Source: Candidatus Peregrinibacteria bacterium
Lineage (GTDB): Bacteria > Patescibacteriota > Gracilibacteria > UM-FILTER-43-11
Length of the DNA stretch: 7,376 nt
Direction: 5' to 3'
Assembly: GCA_030637565.1 (NCBI GenBank)
Contig: DAOWGG010000060.1
Location: 1 to 7,376 of the forward strand
Below the pieces are notes generated by a model. It was not told the DNA's origin. It was given only the letters and a program-made list of their open reading frames with translations, and made no database searches. Positions 1 through 5,382 of the stretch are shown piece after piece. The translations under genes were made by a program, and so were the position numbers. The number at the start of each line of letters is the position of its first letter. Position 1 is the stretch's first letter.

Positions 1-403
1 CTAATTTATCTTTAAATTCTGGATGGTATTTAAGTATTTTTTTAGCCATTTTATCTGTCATTTCATTAATTTTTTCGGCAGCATACCTTGTTCGCCCAAT
101 AAGCAAAAAAATAAAAGTTAGAAATTCGATATGTGCAGTGGAAAGTTCAGAAAATGGTTTTTCGTTTATCATTAAGTGCTGCATCATTTGAGCCATTACC
201 CCCTCTTGATTGCTAAATATTTTTTCTAACTCTGAACCTTTTCCATAAAAATAATCAGAGCTTGCTTGGTTTTTAATTGTACCCGATTTTATATATTGCT
301 CCTTCTCTATGTTCCATATTCCAATAGTTTTTTGATCTTGGCTGTTTGAAAAAAATCTCAAATAAAATTGTGGAACATAATGTTGATTTTTATTGGCGGG
401 CAT
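1..403 (-). CDS. DUF4238-family protein, N-terminal part (cut by window edge)
   Basis: The minus strand stays open from an ATG at 403-401 to the left edge, giving the first 134 residues of a longer protein. The N-terminus reads MPANKNQHYVPQFYLRFFS. This matches the QHYVPQFYL-type motif that opens DUF4238 proteins (PF14022 by recollection), a family of unknown function. There is no signal peptide or obvious membrane segment, and the visible part is mostly polar with a hydrophobic helix-like stretch (FLTFIFLLIG, about residues 100-109). The start is chosen because the motif sits at the expected position immediately after it. The leader is about 20 nt and has no Shine-Dalgarno sequence. The gene is AT-rich compared with the S1 and helicase genes, which together with the divergent small gene suggests an accessory, possibly transferred, segment. 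The C-terminal part is outside the window, so intactness cannot be judged. Confidence 0.8.
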   Translation of the reverse strand, partial: MPANKNQHYVPQFYLRFFSNSQDQKTIGIWNIEKEQYIKSGTIKNQASSDYFYGKGSELEKIFSNQEGVMAQMMQHLMINEKPFSELSTAHIEFLTFIFLLIGRTRYAAEKINEMTDKMAKKILKYHPEFKDKL

Positions 404-422
404 AATAATTACTTGTTATTTA

Positions 423-431
423 TGCTAAAAT
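423..431 (+). promoter_or_regulatory. Extended -10 promoter for the 64-aa gene
   Basis: TGC-TAAAAT is a TGn extended -10 element with TAAAAT at 426-431. The region 17 bp upstream (403-408, TAATAA) is a poor -35, as expected when an extended -10 compensates. Transcription would start near 438, giving a leader of about 26 nt. The element overlaps the opposing -10 of the DUF4238 gene. Confidence 0.6.
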
Positions 432-438
432 CATAGCA
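430..438 (-). promoter_or_regulatory. Extended -10 promoter for the DUF4238 gene
   Basis: On the minus strand this reads TGC-TATGAT, an extended -10 whose hexamer matches TATAAT at five of six positions. The -35 position (453-458) is weak. The predicted start is near 423, giving a leader of about 20 nt. It shares two bases with the plus-strand hexamer, so the two promoters form an inverted repeat (TGCTA, 6 bp, TAGCA). Confidence 0.55.
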
Positions 439-463
439 AAAAATTATTTATTAAATAAATGAA

Positions 464-658
464 ATGAAGAAGCATAATTTTACATTAAGACTTGTGTCAC
501 CTGGAGATACTTCAAATCATTCAGCTAAGGTCGTTTTTATTAGTGGTATCGATAAAGACAATTATGAATTCGATGAATTTACTGGCAATACAAGAGAAGA
601 GGATATGTCAAAAGCTACAAAAGCAATTCAAGAATGGCTTTCACAGCAAGGGGAGTGA
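464..658 (+). CDS. Small hypothetical protein, 64 aa
   Basis: I do not recognise this protein. It begins MKKHNFTLRLVSPGD and has a beta-like first half (FTLRLVSPG, then AKVVFISGID). A charged, probably helical C-terminus follows (TREEDMSKATKAIQEWLSQQ). It has no signal peptide, membrane segment or metal-binding motif. The gene is supported by an extended -10 promoter about 26 nt upstream of the ATG and by protein-like amino acid use. There is no Shine-Dalgarno sequence, as for every other start here. An upstream ATG at 459 ends after two codons. It is divergent from the DUF4238 gene and shares its promoter region, so the two may be functionally linked. A small partner such as an antitoxin or regulator is possible, but nothing in the sequence proves it. 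No hairpin terminator is visible before the S1 promoter. Confidence 0.55.
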   Translation: MKKHNFTLRLVSPGDTSNHSAKVVFISGIDKDNYEFDEFTGNTREEDMSKATKAIQEWLSQQGE

Positions 659-689
659 TTTTTTAAATGCTTGCTATCAGAAAATAAAG

Positions 690-718
690 TTGACTCCCCC
701 CATATATATAGGTAAAAT
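690..718 (+). promoter_or_regulatory. Sigma70-type promoter of the S1 gene
   Basis: TTGACT (690-695) and TAAAAT (713-718) are separated by exactly 17 bp. Each hexamer differs from consensus at one position. This is the best promoter in the window, as expected for a highly expressed ribosomal protein gene. Transcription would start near 725, giving a leader of about 87 nt, several times longer than the others here. Confidence 0.75.
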
Positions 719-725
719 GTCTACG

Positions 726-774
726 CTTTCTGATTCAAATCTTCCCCTGGCAGGGGGAAAATACGGTCAGAGAG
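726..774 (+). promoter_or_regulatory. Structured leader hairpin of S1 mRNA (candidate cis-regulator)
   Basis: The outer stem pairs CTTTCTGA (726-733) with TCAGAGAG (767-774), eight pairs including one G-U. The inner stem pairs TTCCCC (742-747) with GGGGAA (754-759) around a 6-nt loop. An 8/7-nt internal loop lies between them. The structure begins at the predicted +1/+2 and is followed by about 37 nt of AT-rich, probably unpaired RNA up to the ATG, with no Shine-Dalgarno sequence. Autogenous control of rpsA through a structured leader without a Shine-Dalgarno is known in E. coli. A similar role here is inference. The inner stem could instead be a remnant of the dispersed GC palindromes. Confidence 0.45.
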
Positions 775-811
775 ATTAAATATTATTAACTTATCTGCTA
801 AATTTTTACGT

Positions 812-2095
812 ATGTTTAAAATTATTGATGACACATTAACGATGGAAGACCTATTAGGTCAGGCGGAGGCATTTGAAAAGCCTCAGCTGGGAACCGTTGT
901 GAGTGGCGAAGTGATTAGCCTTAAAAAGAATCACGTAGTGGTCGACCTTAATGGGGTGGCTGTTGGTATTATATCGGGTGCGGAAACGCATGACAGTGCG
1001 GGGACAATGAATGACTTGAACGTTGGAGACGAGGTTCAGGCGGTTGTTGTGGAGGATGAGAACGATGCGGGAATGGTGGTACTTTCGCTTAAAAAGGCTT
1101 CTCAGGCCAATGCATGGGATCGCTTTGAAAAAGCTTACAAAGATGGTGAGGCTTCTGAGGTTGTGGTTAATGAGGCGAATAAAGGAGGACTTCTATTGGA
1201 TATCGATGGAATCAAAGGATTTATTCCTGTTTCTCAATTGGCTCCTGTTCACTATCCACGTGTGGACGGTGCGGATGCGAGTCAGATTTTGACTCGTTTG
1301 AAGAAGTTGGTTGGTCAGAAGTTTATTGTGAAGGTTATTAATATCGACCGTTCTACTGGAAAGATGATTCTTTCTGAGAAAGCGGCGATTGCGGATAACT
1401 CTAAGGAAATGCTTAAAGATCTTAATATTGGTGATACCGTTACCGGTAGCGTGAGTGGTGTGGTTAAATTTGGTGTGTTCGTTACGTTTAACGGATTGGA
1501 AGGTTTGGTGCATATTTCCGAGATTGCTTGGGGACATGTTTCTAACCCTCATCAATACGCTAAATTGGGTGATCCTGTTGATGTTCAGATCATTGGAATT
1601 GAGAAGGATAAACTTTCTTTGAGTATGAAACGATTGATGCCTGATCCATGGGAAGAAATTGCTAATAAATACCCAATCGGACAGCACGTTAAAGGAACGG
1701 TTAACCGATTCTCTCAATTTGGTGCTTTTATTCAATTGGAAGATGATATTAATGGTTTGATTCACCTGTCTGAGATTTCTGATCAGAAAGTGGATGATCC
1801 TAAAGATTTCCTTTCTATTGGTGATGATGTTGAAGCGGTTGTTATTAATATCGATCGTGATGAACATCGTATTGGTCTTAGCTTGAAACAAGTGGGTGGT
1901 TCTTCTAAGAAGAAGGAGGAGGCTCCAGCTGAAGAAGCTGAGGAAGAGGTGGCAGAAGAAGCTGCTGAGGAAGAAGTGAAGGAAGAGAAACCTAAGAAGA
2001 AAGCGGTAGCTAAGAAAAAAACGACCAAGAAGAAAGAAAAAGAGGAGGAAGCTGAGGAAAAAGCTGAAGATTCAGAAAAAGAAGAGGCTGAATAA
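812..2095 (+). CDS. rpsA: 30S ribosomal protein S1 (four S1 domains)
   Basis: This protein of 427 aa is S1, which binds mRNA on the 30S subunit and helps translation start, especially on messages without Shine-Dalgarno sequences. Four S1 (OB-fold) domains are visible: about residues 24-94, 110-190, 205-273 and 288-358. Domains 3 and 4 are the most typical, with FGVFVTFNGLEGLVHISEI (220-238) and FGAFIQLEDDINGLIHLSEIS (303-323). The number of domains is four, against six in the 557-aa E. coli protein. A tail from about residue 362 to the end is made almost only of Glu, Ala and Lys, with acidic, lysine-rich (KKKAVAKKKTTKKK) and again acidic blocks. It is probably disordered. The start gives the first domain its full length. 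The gene is monocistronic, between its own strong promoter and an intrinsic terminator 20-60 bp downstream. An S1-domain RNA-binding protein other than ribosomal S1 is less likely. Confidence 0.93.
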   Translation: MFKIIDDTLTMEDLLGQAEAFEKPQLGTVVSGEVISLKKNHVVVDLNGVAVGIISGAETHDSAGTMNDLNVGDEVQAVVVEDENDAGMVVLSLKKASQANAWDRFEKAYKDGEASEVVVNEANKGGLLLDIDGIKGFIPVSQLAPVHYPRVDGADASQILTRLKKLVGQKFIVKVINIDRSTGKMILSEKAAIADNSKEMLKDLNIGDTVTGSVSGVVKFGVFVTFNGLEGLVHISEIAWGHVSNPHQYAKLGDPVDVQIIGIEKDKLSLSMKRLMPDPWEEIANKYPIGQHVKGTVNRFSQFGAFIQLEDDINGLIHLSEISDQKVDDPKDFLSIGDDVEAVVINIDRDEHRIGLSLKQVGGSSKKKEEAPAEEAEEEVAEEAAEEEVKEEKPKKKAVAKKKTTKKKEKEEEAEEKAEDSEKEEAE

Positions 2096-2113
2096 GCTTT
2101 ATCTCTTATTATT

Positions 2114-2153
2114 AAAAGCCCCATTTTACACTCGTTGTGATTTGGGGTTTTTT
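2114..2153 (+). terminator. Rho-independent terminator of the S1 gene
   Basis: CCCCA (2119-2123) pairs with TGGGG (2143-2147). An inner CAC/GTG pairing extends the hairpin, and upstream AAAA can pair with part of the six-T run (2148-2153). It lies about 20 nt after the S1 stop codon. Confidence 0.8.
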
Positions 2154-2154
2154 G
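2139..2154 (+). repeat. Direct repeat copy 1 (3' arm of the S1 terminator)
   Basis: The 16-bp sequence GATTTGGGGTTTTTTG recurs at 2302-2317 with one mismatch. The two copies flank the palindromic repeat cluster. In this copy it forms the downstream arm and T run of the terminator. Confidence 0.5.
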
Positions 2155-2159
2155 CTAAA

Positions 2160-2224
2160 TTGTCATTCCCCTGAAGAGGGGAATCTGTTTTTAATATAGA
2201 TTCCCGCCGGCGGGGGAATGACAA
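2160..2224. repeat. 65-bp double-hairpin palindromic element (MITE/REP-like), copy 1
   Basis: The 12-bp ends TTGTCATTCCCC (2160-2171) and GGGGAATGACAA (2213-2224) are perfect inverted repeats. Inside are two hairpins. ATTCCCCT and AGGGGAAT form an 8-bp stem around a GAAG loop (2165-2184), and a second imperfect ATTCCCGCC/GGCGGGGGAAT hairpin lies at 2200-2219. An AT-rich spacer flanked by GAATCT/AGATTC separates them. Its architecture and length match the element at 5234-5297. No coding sequence lies inside. Spread by a transposase acting in trans is plausible but not shown. Confidence 0.75.
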
Positions 2225-2272
2225 AGGGGGGGGGGAGTCACAAAAGAGGGGGCGGGGATGACAAGGTGGGGG
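2212..2272 (+). repeat. Degenerate tandem copies of the element's right end, with a 10-G run
   Basis: Three diverged copies of a G-run plus ATGACA-type unit follow one another at 19-21 bp spacing: AATGACA (2217-2223), AGTCACA (2236-2242) and GATGACA (2257-2263), separated by G-rich tracts. A homopolymer of ten G lies at 2226-2235. It matches the cleaner 18-bp tandem array that follows the second element. Confidence 0.55.
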
Positions 2273-2299
2273 CTTTTTGTTTATGACTTATTACCTTTC

Positions 2300-2328
2300 C
2301 TGACTTGGGGTTTTTTGATGTTTAAAAT
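2300..2328 (+). promoter_or_regulatory. Promoter of the helicase-nuclease gene
   Basis: CTGACT (2300-2305) and TAAAAT (2323-2328) are separated by 17 bp. Transcription would start near 2335, giving a leader of only about 14 nt with no Shine-Dalgarno sequence at a usable distance. Most of the spacer is the second copy of the GAYTTGGGGTTTTTTG direct repeat. Confidence 0.6.
2302..2317 (+). repeat. Direct repeat copy 2 (inside the helicase promoter)
   Basis: GACTTGGGGTTTTTTG repeats the terminator arm at 2139-2154 with one mismatch. It lacks the upstream CCCC arm, so it cannot form a terminator here. Confidence 0.5.
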
Positions 2329-2348
2329 CGAGGTATCATGTTTGAGCT

Positions 2349-5219
2349 ATGGAACATTTAAATCCACAACAGCGGGAAGCGGTGACACATAAGGACGGGC
2401 CGGCGTTGGTGGTGGCGGGAGCGGGGACGGGTAAGACGCGTGTGATTACGGAGCGTATTGCTTATATTTTGGATCAAAAGTGGTGCAAGCACGATCAGGT
2501 ATTGGGGCTGACGTTTACCGATAAGGCGGCGGGGGAGATGGAAGAGCGGTTGGATCGATTGATGCCGATTGGGTACGAGGCGGTTTCGATCAGTACGTTT
2601 CATTCATTTTGCGAAAAATTACTTCGACAATATGGAATCGATATTGGGATCAGTCCGAGTTTCAAAATTTTAGAGGGGGTTTCTCAATGGCAGTTTATGA
2701 AAGAGAATCTGTTTGAGTTTGATTTGAAGTATTATCGTCCTTTGGGGAATCCGAACAAGTTTATTAAGGCTTTGCTGAGTCATTTTAGTCGACTGAAAGA
2801 GGAGTTGGTGTCGCCATCTGACTATCAAAAGTTAATTACTAATGACCAATTACTAATTACTAATGAGGAAGATAAGAAGGTTGAGTTGGAGCGATTGACG
2901 GAGTTGGCGGGGGCTTACGGAAAATATCAGGAGATGATGGCGGAGGAAGATTATCTGGATTTTTCGGATCTGCATTACAAAGTGATTGAGCTTTTTGAGA
3001 AACGTCCGAATATCCTGAAGCATTTGCAGGGAAAATATCGGTATTTATTGGTGGATGAATATCAGGACACGAATATCGCGCAGAACCGTATTGTTGATTA
3101 TTTGGCGGAGCAACATCGGAATTTGATGGTGGTGGGGGATGATGATCAATCGATTTACAAATTCCGTGGGGCGGCGATTTCGAATATTCTGCAGTTTGAA
3201 GAGAAGTATTCGGGTTTGAAAAAATTGGTTCTTACTCAGAATTATCGTTCGAATCAGGCGATTTTGGATTTCAGTTACGCGTCGATTCAAAAGAACAATC
3301 CCCATCGTCTGGAGGTGAAATCGGACGTGAATAAAAAGCTGACGGGTTTGCGTCCGGGAGACGCGGAGTCGATCTGCCTGACTCATTGTTCCACCATTGA
3401 ACAAGAGGTGGAATACACGGTGGAAGCGATTCAGAAGGCGGAAGTTCCGCTGAGTGAGATTGCGATTCTGGTTCGTGCGAATCATTATGCTCAGCCGTTT
3501 ATTGAGGCGTTTCGAAAGGCGAATATTCCTTATCAGTTCCTTTCGGAGCGAGGGCTTTACGATAAACCCGAGATCAAAAAGCTGATGGCGGTATTGCGCG
3601 TGCTGGCGAATCCAACGGATGACATTAGTTTTTATGAAGTGCTTCGTATGCCCGTTTGGAATATTAATATGGAGACGATTGCGAAGATGATTGTGGACGC
3701 GCGGAAGTTTCATGGATCGGTGTGGGCGCAGGTTAAAAAGAATGATGAATGTGAGCTTTTAATGAAAGTGATTGGTGATCTGATGGATTATTCCAAAGAT
3801 CATACCGTGGGAGAGGTTTTGTATCGATTCACCGAGAGTATTAAGCTGTATGAGATTCTGCTTCGTCAGGGAACGATTGAGGCGGAAGAGCGGATCACGA
3901 ATATCGCGACGTTTTTTGGGAAGATTCGGGAATTTGAACGAGGGAATGATCAAAAAACCGTTTTGGATTTTGTGGATTATTTGGAATTGGCCGCTGAGGC
4001 AGGGGATAACCCATCTGCTAAATTCGATGTGGTGGGAATGGACGGGGTTCAGATCTCCACCATTCATGGAGTGAAAGGATTGGAGTTTAATACCGTGTTT
4101 GTGGCGAGCTTGGTGAATCGTCGTTTTCCGTCTGACAATCGAAAAGATTTGATTGAAATGCCGTCTGAATTAATTCAGGAAATTCTGGACGACTCCGATG
4201 TGCACACTCAAGAAGAACGCCGATTGTTTTACGTGGCCTGTACGCGCGCGAAAGAGAAATTGCATTTGATGTGGAGTGATTTTTATAATCCTTCCAGTGC
4301 TAAAAAACCTCGTTCCAGCAAGCGATCCCGATTTATCGATGAGATTGTGGATGATGTGGAATTGACTCAATTGGAGAAGACGGTGGAAGGGGTGGAACAG
4401 TTCCTAAAGCCGAAAGTTGGCAGTCAGCAGTTGGCAGTTGGCAGTCAATTAATTACAAATGATAAAATCACTAGATTCAGCTATTCACAGCTGTCGACGT
4501 TTCAGTCGTGTCCGCGGCAGTATCAGTATTCCTATTTATACAAAATTCCTCAGCCACCTTCGGGGGCGCTTAGTTTTGGTTCCACTATGCACAACACCCT
4601 TCAGGAGTTCTATATTGTGGTGGGTCAAAGTAAGCAGGCATCGCTGTTTACCGATTTTAACGAGGATTTATCGTTGGATCGATTACTTGAGATTTACGAA
4701 AGTAAATGGATGTCGGGCGGTTATGAGAGCAAGGCTCATATGGAAGCTTCTAAAGAGCGCGGAAAAGGTATATTAAAGCTTTTTTACACCCATTTTCAAG
4801 AGGGGATTCCTGCGATTGAGTTTTTGGAGAAAGGGTTCAAATTGAAAATAGGGGATTATACGATTTCCGGTCGTATCGATCGTGCGGATAAACGAGCGGA
4901 TGGAACGCTGGAGATTGTTGACTACAAAACAGGAAAATCAAAGTCGCAGAAGGACGTGGACAACGATATGCAGTTGAAGATTTACGCGATGGCGGCGAAA
5001 GAATGCTTCAATCAGCCTGCCAGCAAACTCACCCTCTACTTTTTAGATGATGATTTGAAGGTTTCGACGGAGCCGGATGATGAGAAGCTTGAAAAGGCTC
5101 GCGCAGAGATTGTTGAGGTGGCCGATCAGATCAATCAATCAGATTTTGAAGCCACTCCTTCGAAATTCAAATGTGGCTTTTGTGCTTATCGGAAGATTTG
5201 TGACAGGGCACAGCTTTAG
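2349..5219 (+). CDS. UvrD/PcrA-type helicase fused to a RecB-family Fe-S nuclease
   Basis: A 956-aa superfamily 1A 3'-5' DNA helicase with a C-terminal PD-(D/E)XK nuclease, probably for DNA-end processing or repair. Motor motifs in order: Q motif LNPQQREAV (4-12), Walker A GAGTGKT (24-30), motif Ia around LTFTDKAA, Walker B DEYQD (236-240), motif III GDDDQSIYKFRGA (263-275), motif IV NYRS (298-301), motif V STIHGVKGLEF (570-580) and motif VI VACTRAK (629-635). The nuclease begins near residue 708 and has His748, Asp844, the Asp858-Tyr-Lys860 motif, Gln875 and Tyr879. Cys721 and Cys942/945/951 (C-x2-C-x5-C) match the 4Fe-4S staple of AddB/Cas4-type nucleases. All key residues are present. It is shorter than AddA (about 1,200 aa). 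No AddB-like partner is visible. Two heptamer repeats are translated within it (162-173 and 690-705). The ATG at 2338 is out of frame. An AdnA/AdnB- or AddA-like name would be over-precise. Confidence 0.92.
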   Translation: MEHLNPQQREAVTHKDGPALVVAGAGTGKTRVITERIAYILDQKWCKHDQVLGLTFTDKAAGEMEERLDRLMPIGYEAVSISTFHSFCEKLLRQYGIDIGISPSFKILEGVSQWQFMKENLFEFDLKYYRPLGNPNKFIKALLSHFSRLKEELVSPSDYQKLITNDQLLITNEEDKKVELERLTELAGAYGKYQEMMAEEDYLDFSDLHYKVIELFEKRPNILKHLQGKYRYLLVDEYQDTNIAQNRIVDYLAEQHRNLMVVGDDDQSIYKFRGAAISNILQFEEKYSGLKKLVLTQNYRSNQAILDFSYASIQKNNPHRLEVKSDVNKKLTGLRPGDAESICLTHCSTIEQEVEYTVEAIQKAEVPLSEIAILVRANHYAQPFIEAFRKANIPYQFLSERGLYDKPEIKKLMAVLRVLANPTDDISFYEVLRMPVWNINMETIAKMIVDARKFHGSVWAQVKKNDECELLMKVIGDLMDYSKDHTVGEVLYRFTESIKLYEILLRQGTIEAEERITNIATFFGKIREFERGNDQKTVLDFVDYLELAAEAGDNPSAKFDVVGMDGVQISTIHGVKGLEFNTVFVASLVNRRFPSDNRKDLIEMPSELIQEILDDSDVHTQEERRLFYVACTRAKEKLHLMWSDFYNPSSAKKPRSSKRSRFIDEIVDDVELTQLEKTVEGVEQFLKPKVGSQQLAVGSQLITNDKITRFSYSQLSTFQSCPRQYQYSYLYKIPQPPSGALSFGSTMHNTLQEFYIVVGQSKQASLFTDFNEDLSLDRLLEIYESKWMSGGYESKAHMEASKERGKGILKLFYTHFQEGIPAIEFLEKGFKLKIGDYTISGRIDRADKRADGTLEIVDYKTGKSKSQKDVDNDMQLKIYAMAAKECFNQPASKLTLYFLDDDLKVSTEPDDEKLEKARAEIVEVADQINQSDFEATPSKFKCGFCAYRKICDRAQL
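2833..2867 (+). repeat. Heptamer repeat inside the helicase gene (TAATTAC type)
   Basis: Five 7-bp units follow in phase: TAATTAC, TAATGAC, CAATTAC, TAATTAC and TAATGAG. They are translated as LITNDQLLITNEE (about residues 162-174). The other two forward frames contain stop codons, so only this phase is tolerated. A 27-bp part matches the intergenic copy at 5861 with two mismatches. Confidence 0.75.
4416..4462 (+). repeat. Heptamer repeat in the helicase-nuclease linker (GTTGGCA type plus TAATTAC type)
   Basis: Units GTTGGCA, GTCAGCA, GTTGGCA, GTTGGCA run in 7-bp phase. They are followed by TTAATTACAAATGA, a third copy of the TAATTAC-type repeat. It is read as VGSQQLAVGSQLITND (residues 690-705), between helicase motif VI and the nuclease domain. 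Confidence 0.75.
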
Positions 5220-5233
5220 CTCTGAAACCTTAC

Positions 5234-5297
5234 TTGTCATCCTGAATTTAATTCAGGATCCATTATAAATAGATTCCCGCCTGCGCGGGAATGACAA
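5234..5297. repeat. 64-bp double-hairpin palindromic element, copy 2
   Basis: Inverted ends TTGTCAT (5234-5240) and ATGACAA (5291-5297) enclose two perfect hairpins. ATCCTGAAT/ATTCAGGAT has a 3-nt loop (5239-5259), and ATTCCCGC/GCGGGAAT has a 4-nt loop (5273-5292). An AT-rich spacer lies between them, as in copy 1. The left stem has a different sequence from copy 1 but is still perfectly paired. It starts 14 bp after the helicase stop codon and may act as a 3' end or terminator for both convergent genes. Confidence 0.75.
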
Positions 5298-5333
5298 GGG
5301 GGGCGGGAATGACAAGGGGGGCGGGAATGACAA
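5285..5333 (+). repeat. 18-bp tandem repeat of the element's right end
   Basis: GCGGGAATGACAAGGGGG occurs at 5285-5302 and 5303-5320, and its first 13 bp at 5321-5333, all identical. The first unit is the right arm of the palindromic element itself, so the array grew from that end. Confidence 0.85.
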
Positions 5334-5355
5334 ATAAGGGTTATAGCCGTCTTGC

Positions 5356-5369
5356 AGACTAGAGAGTCT
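5356..5369. other. Small hairpin after the lipoprotein gene
   Basis: AGACT and AGTCT form a perfect 5-bp stem with a 4-nt loop, 14 bp beyond the lipoprotein stop codon. No T run follows on the minus strand, so it is at best a weak 3' structure. Confidence 0.3.
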
Positions 5370-5382
5370 TCGTTCCGACAGG

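Noticed and set aside
413..418. TTGTTA as a -35 for the 64-aa gene
   Set aside because: It lies only 7 bp from the TAAAAT hexamer, far too close. The extended -10 motif explains the promoter better.
656..658. TGA read as glycine (code 25)
   Set aside because: The helicase (956 codons), S1 and RmuC have no in-frame TGA, so the standard code is the simpler reading.
492..779. 95-codon plus-strand frame overlapping the 64-aa gene
   Set aside because: It runs through the S1 promoter and leader hairpin and has low-quality composition. The 64-aa frame fits the upstream promoter better.
1193..1891. Long open frame on the minus strand inside the S1 gene (232 codons)
   Set aside because: It lies fully antisense to a clearly identified four-domain S1 gene. 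Its product has the Asn/Arg/Ile-rich composition typical of antisense shadows and no recognisable domain.
2338..2340. Upstream ATG as the helicase start
   Set aside because: It is out of frame with the helicase. The Q motif begins correctly four residues after the ATG at 2349.
3045..3713. Minus-strand open frame of 222 codons inside the helicase
   Set aside because: It is antisense to helicase motifs II to IV and rich in Arg, Asn and His as expected of a shadow. No promoter or family match is visible.
5285..5333. Short direct repeats resembling a CRISPR array
   Set aside because: Units are 18 bp and abut directly with no unique spacers, and no cas gene is present. They are a tandem array from the palindromic element.
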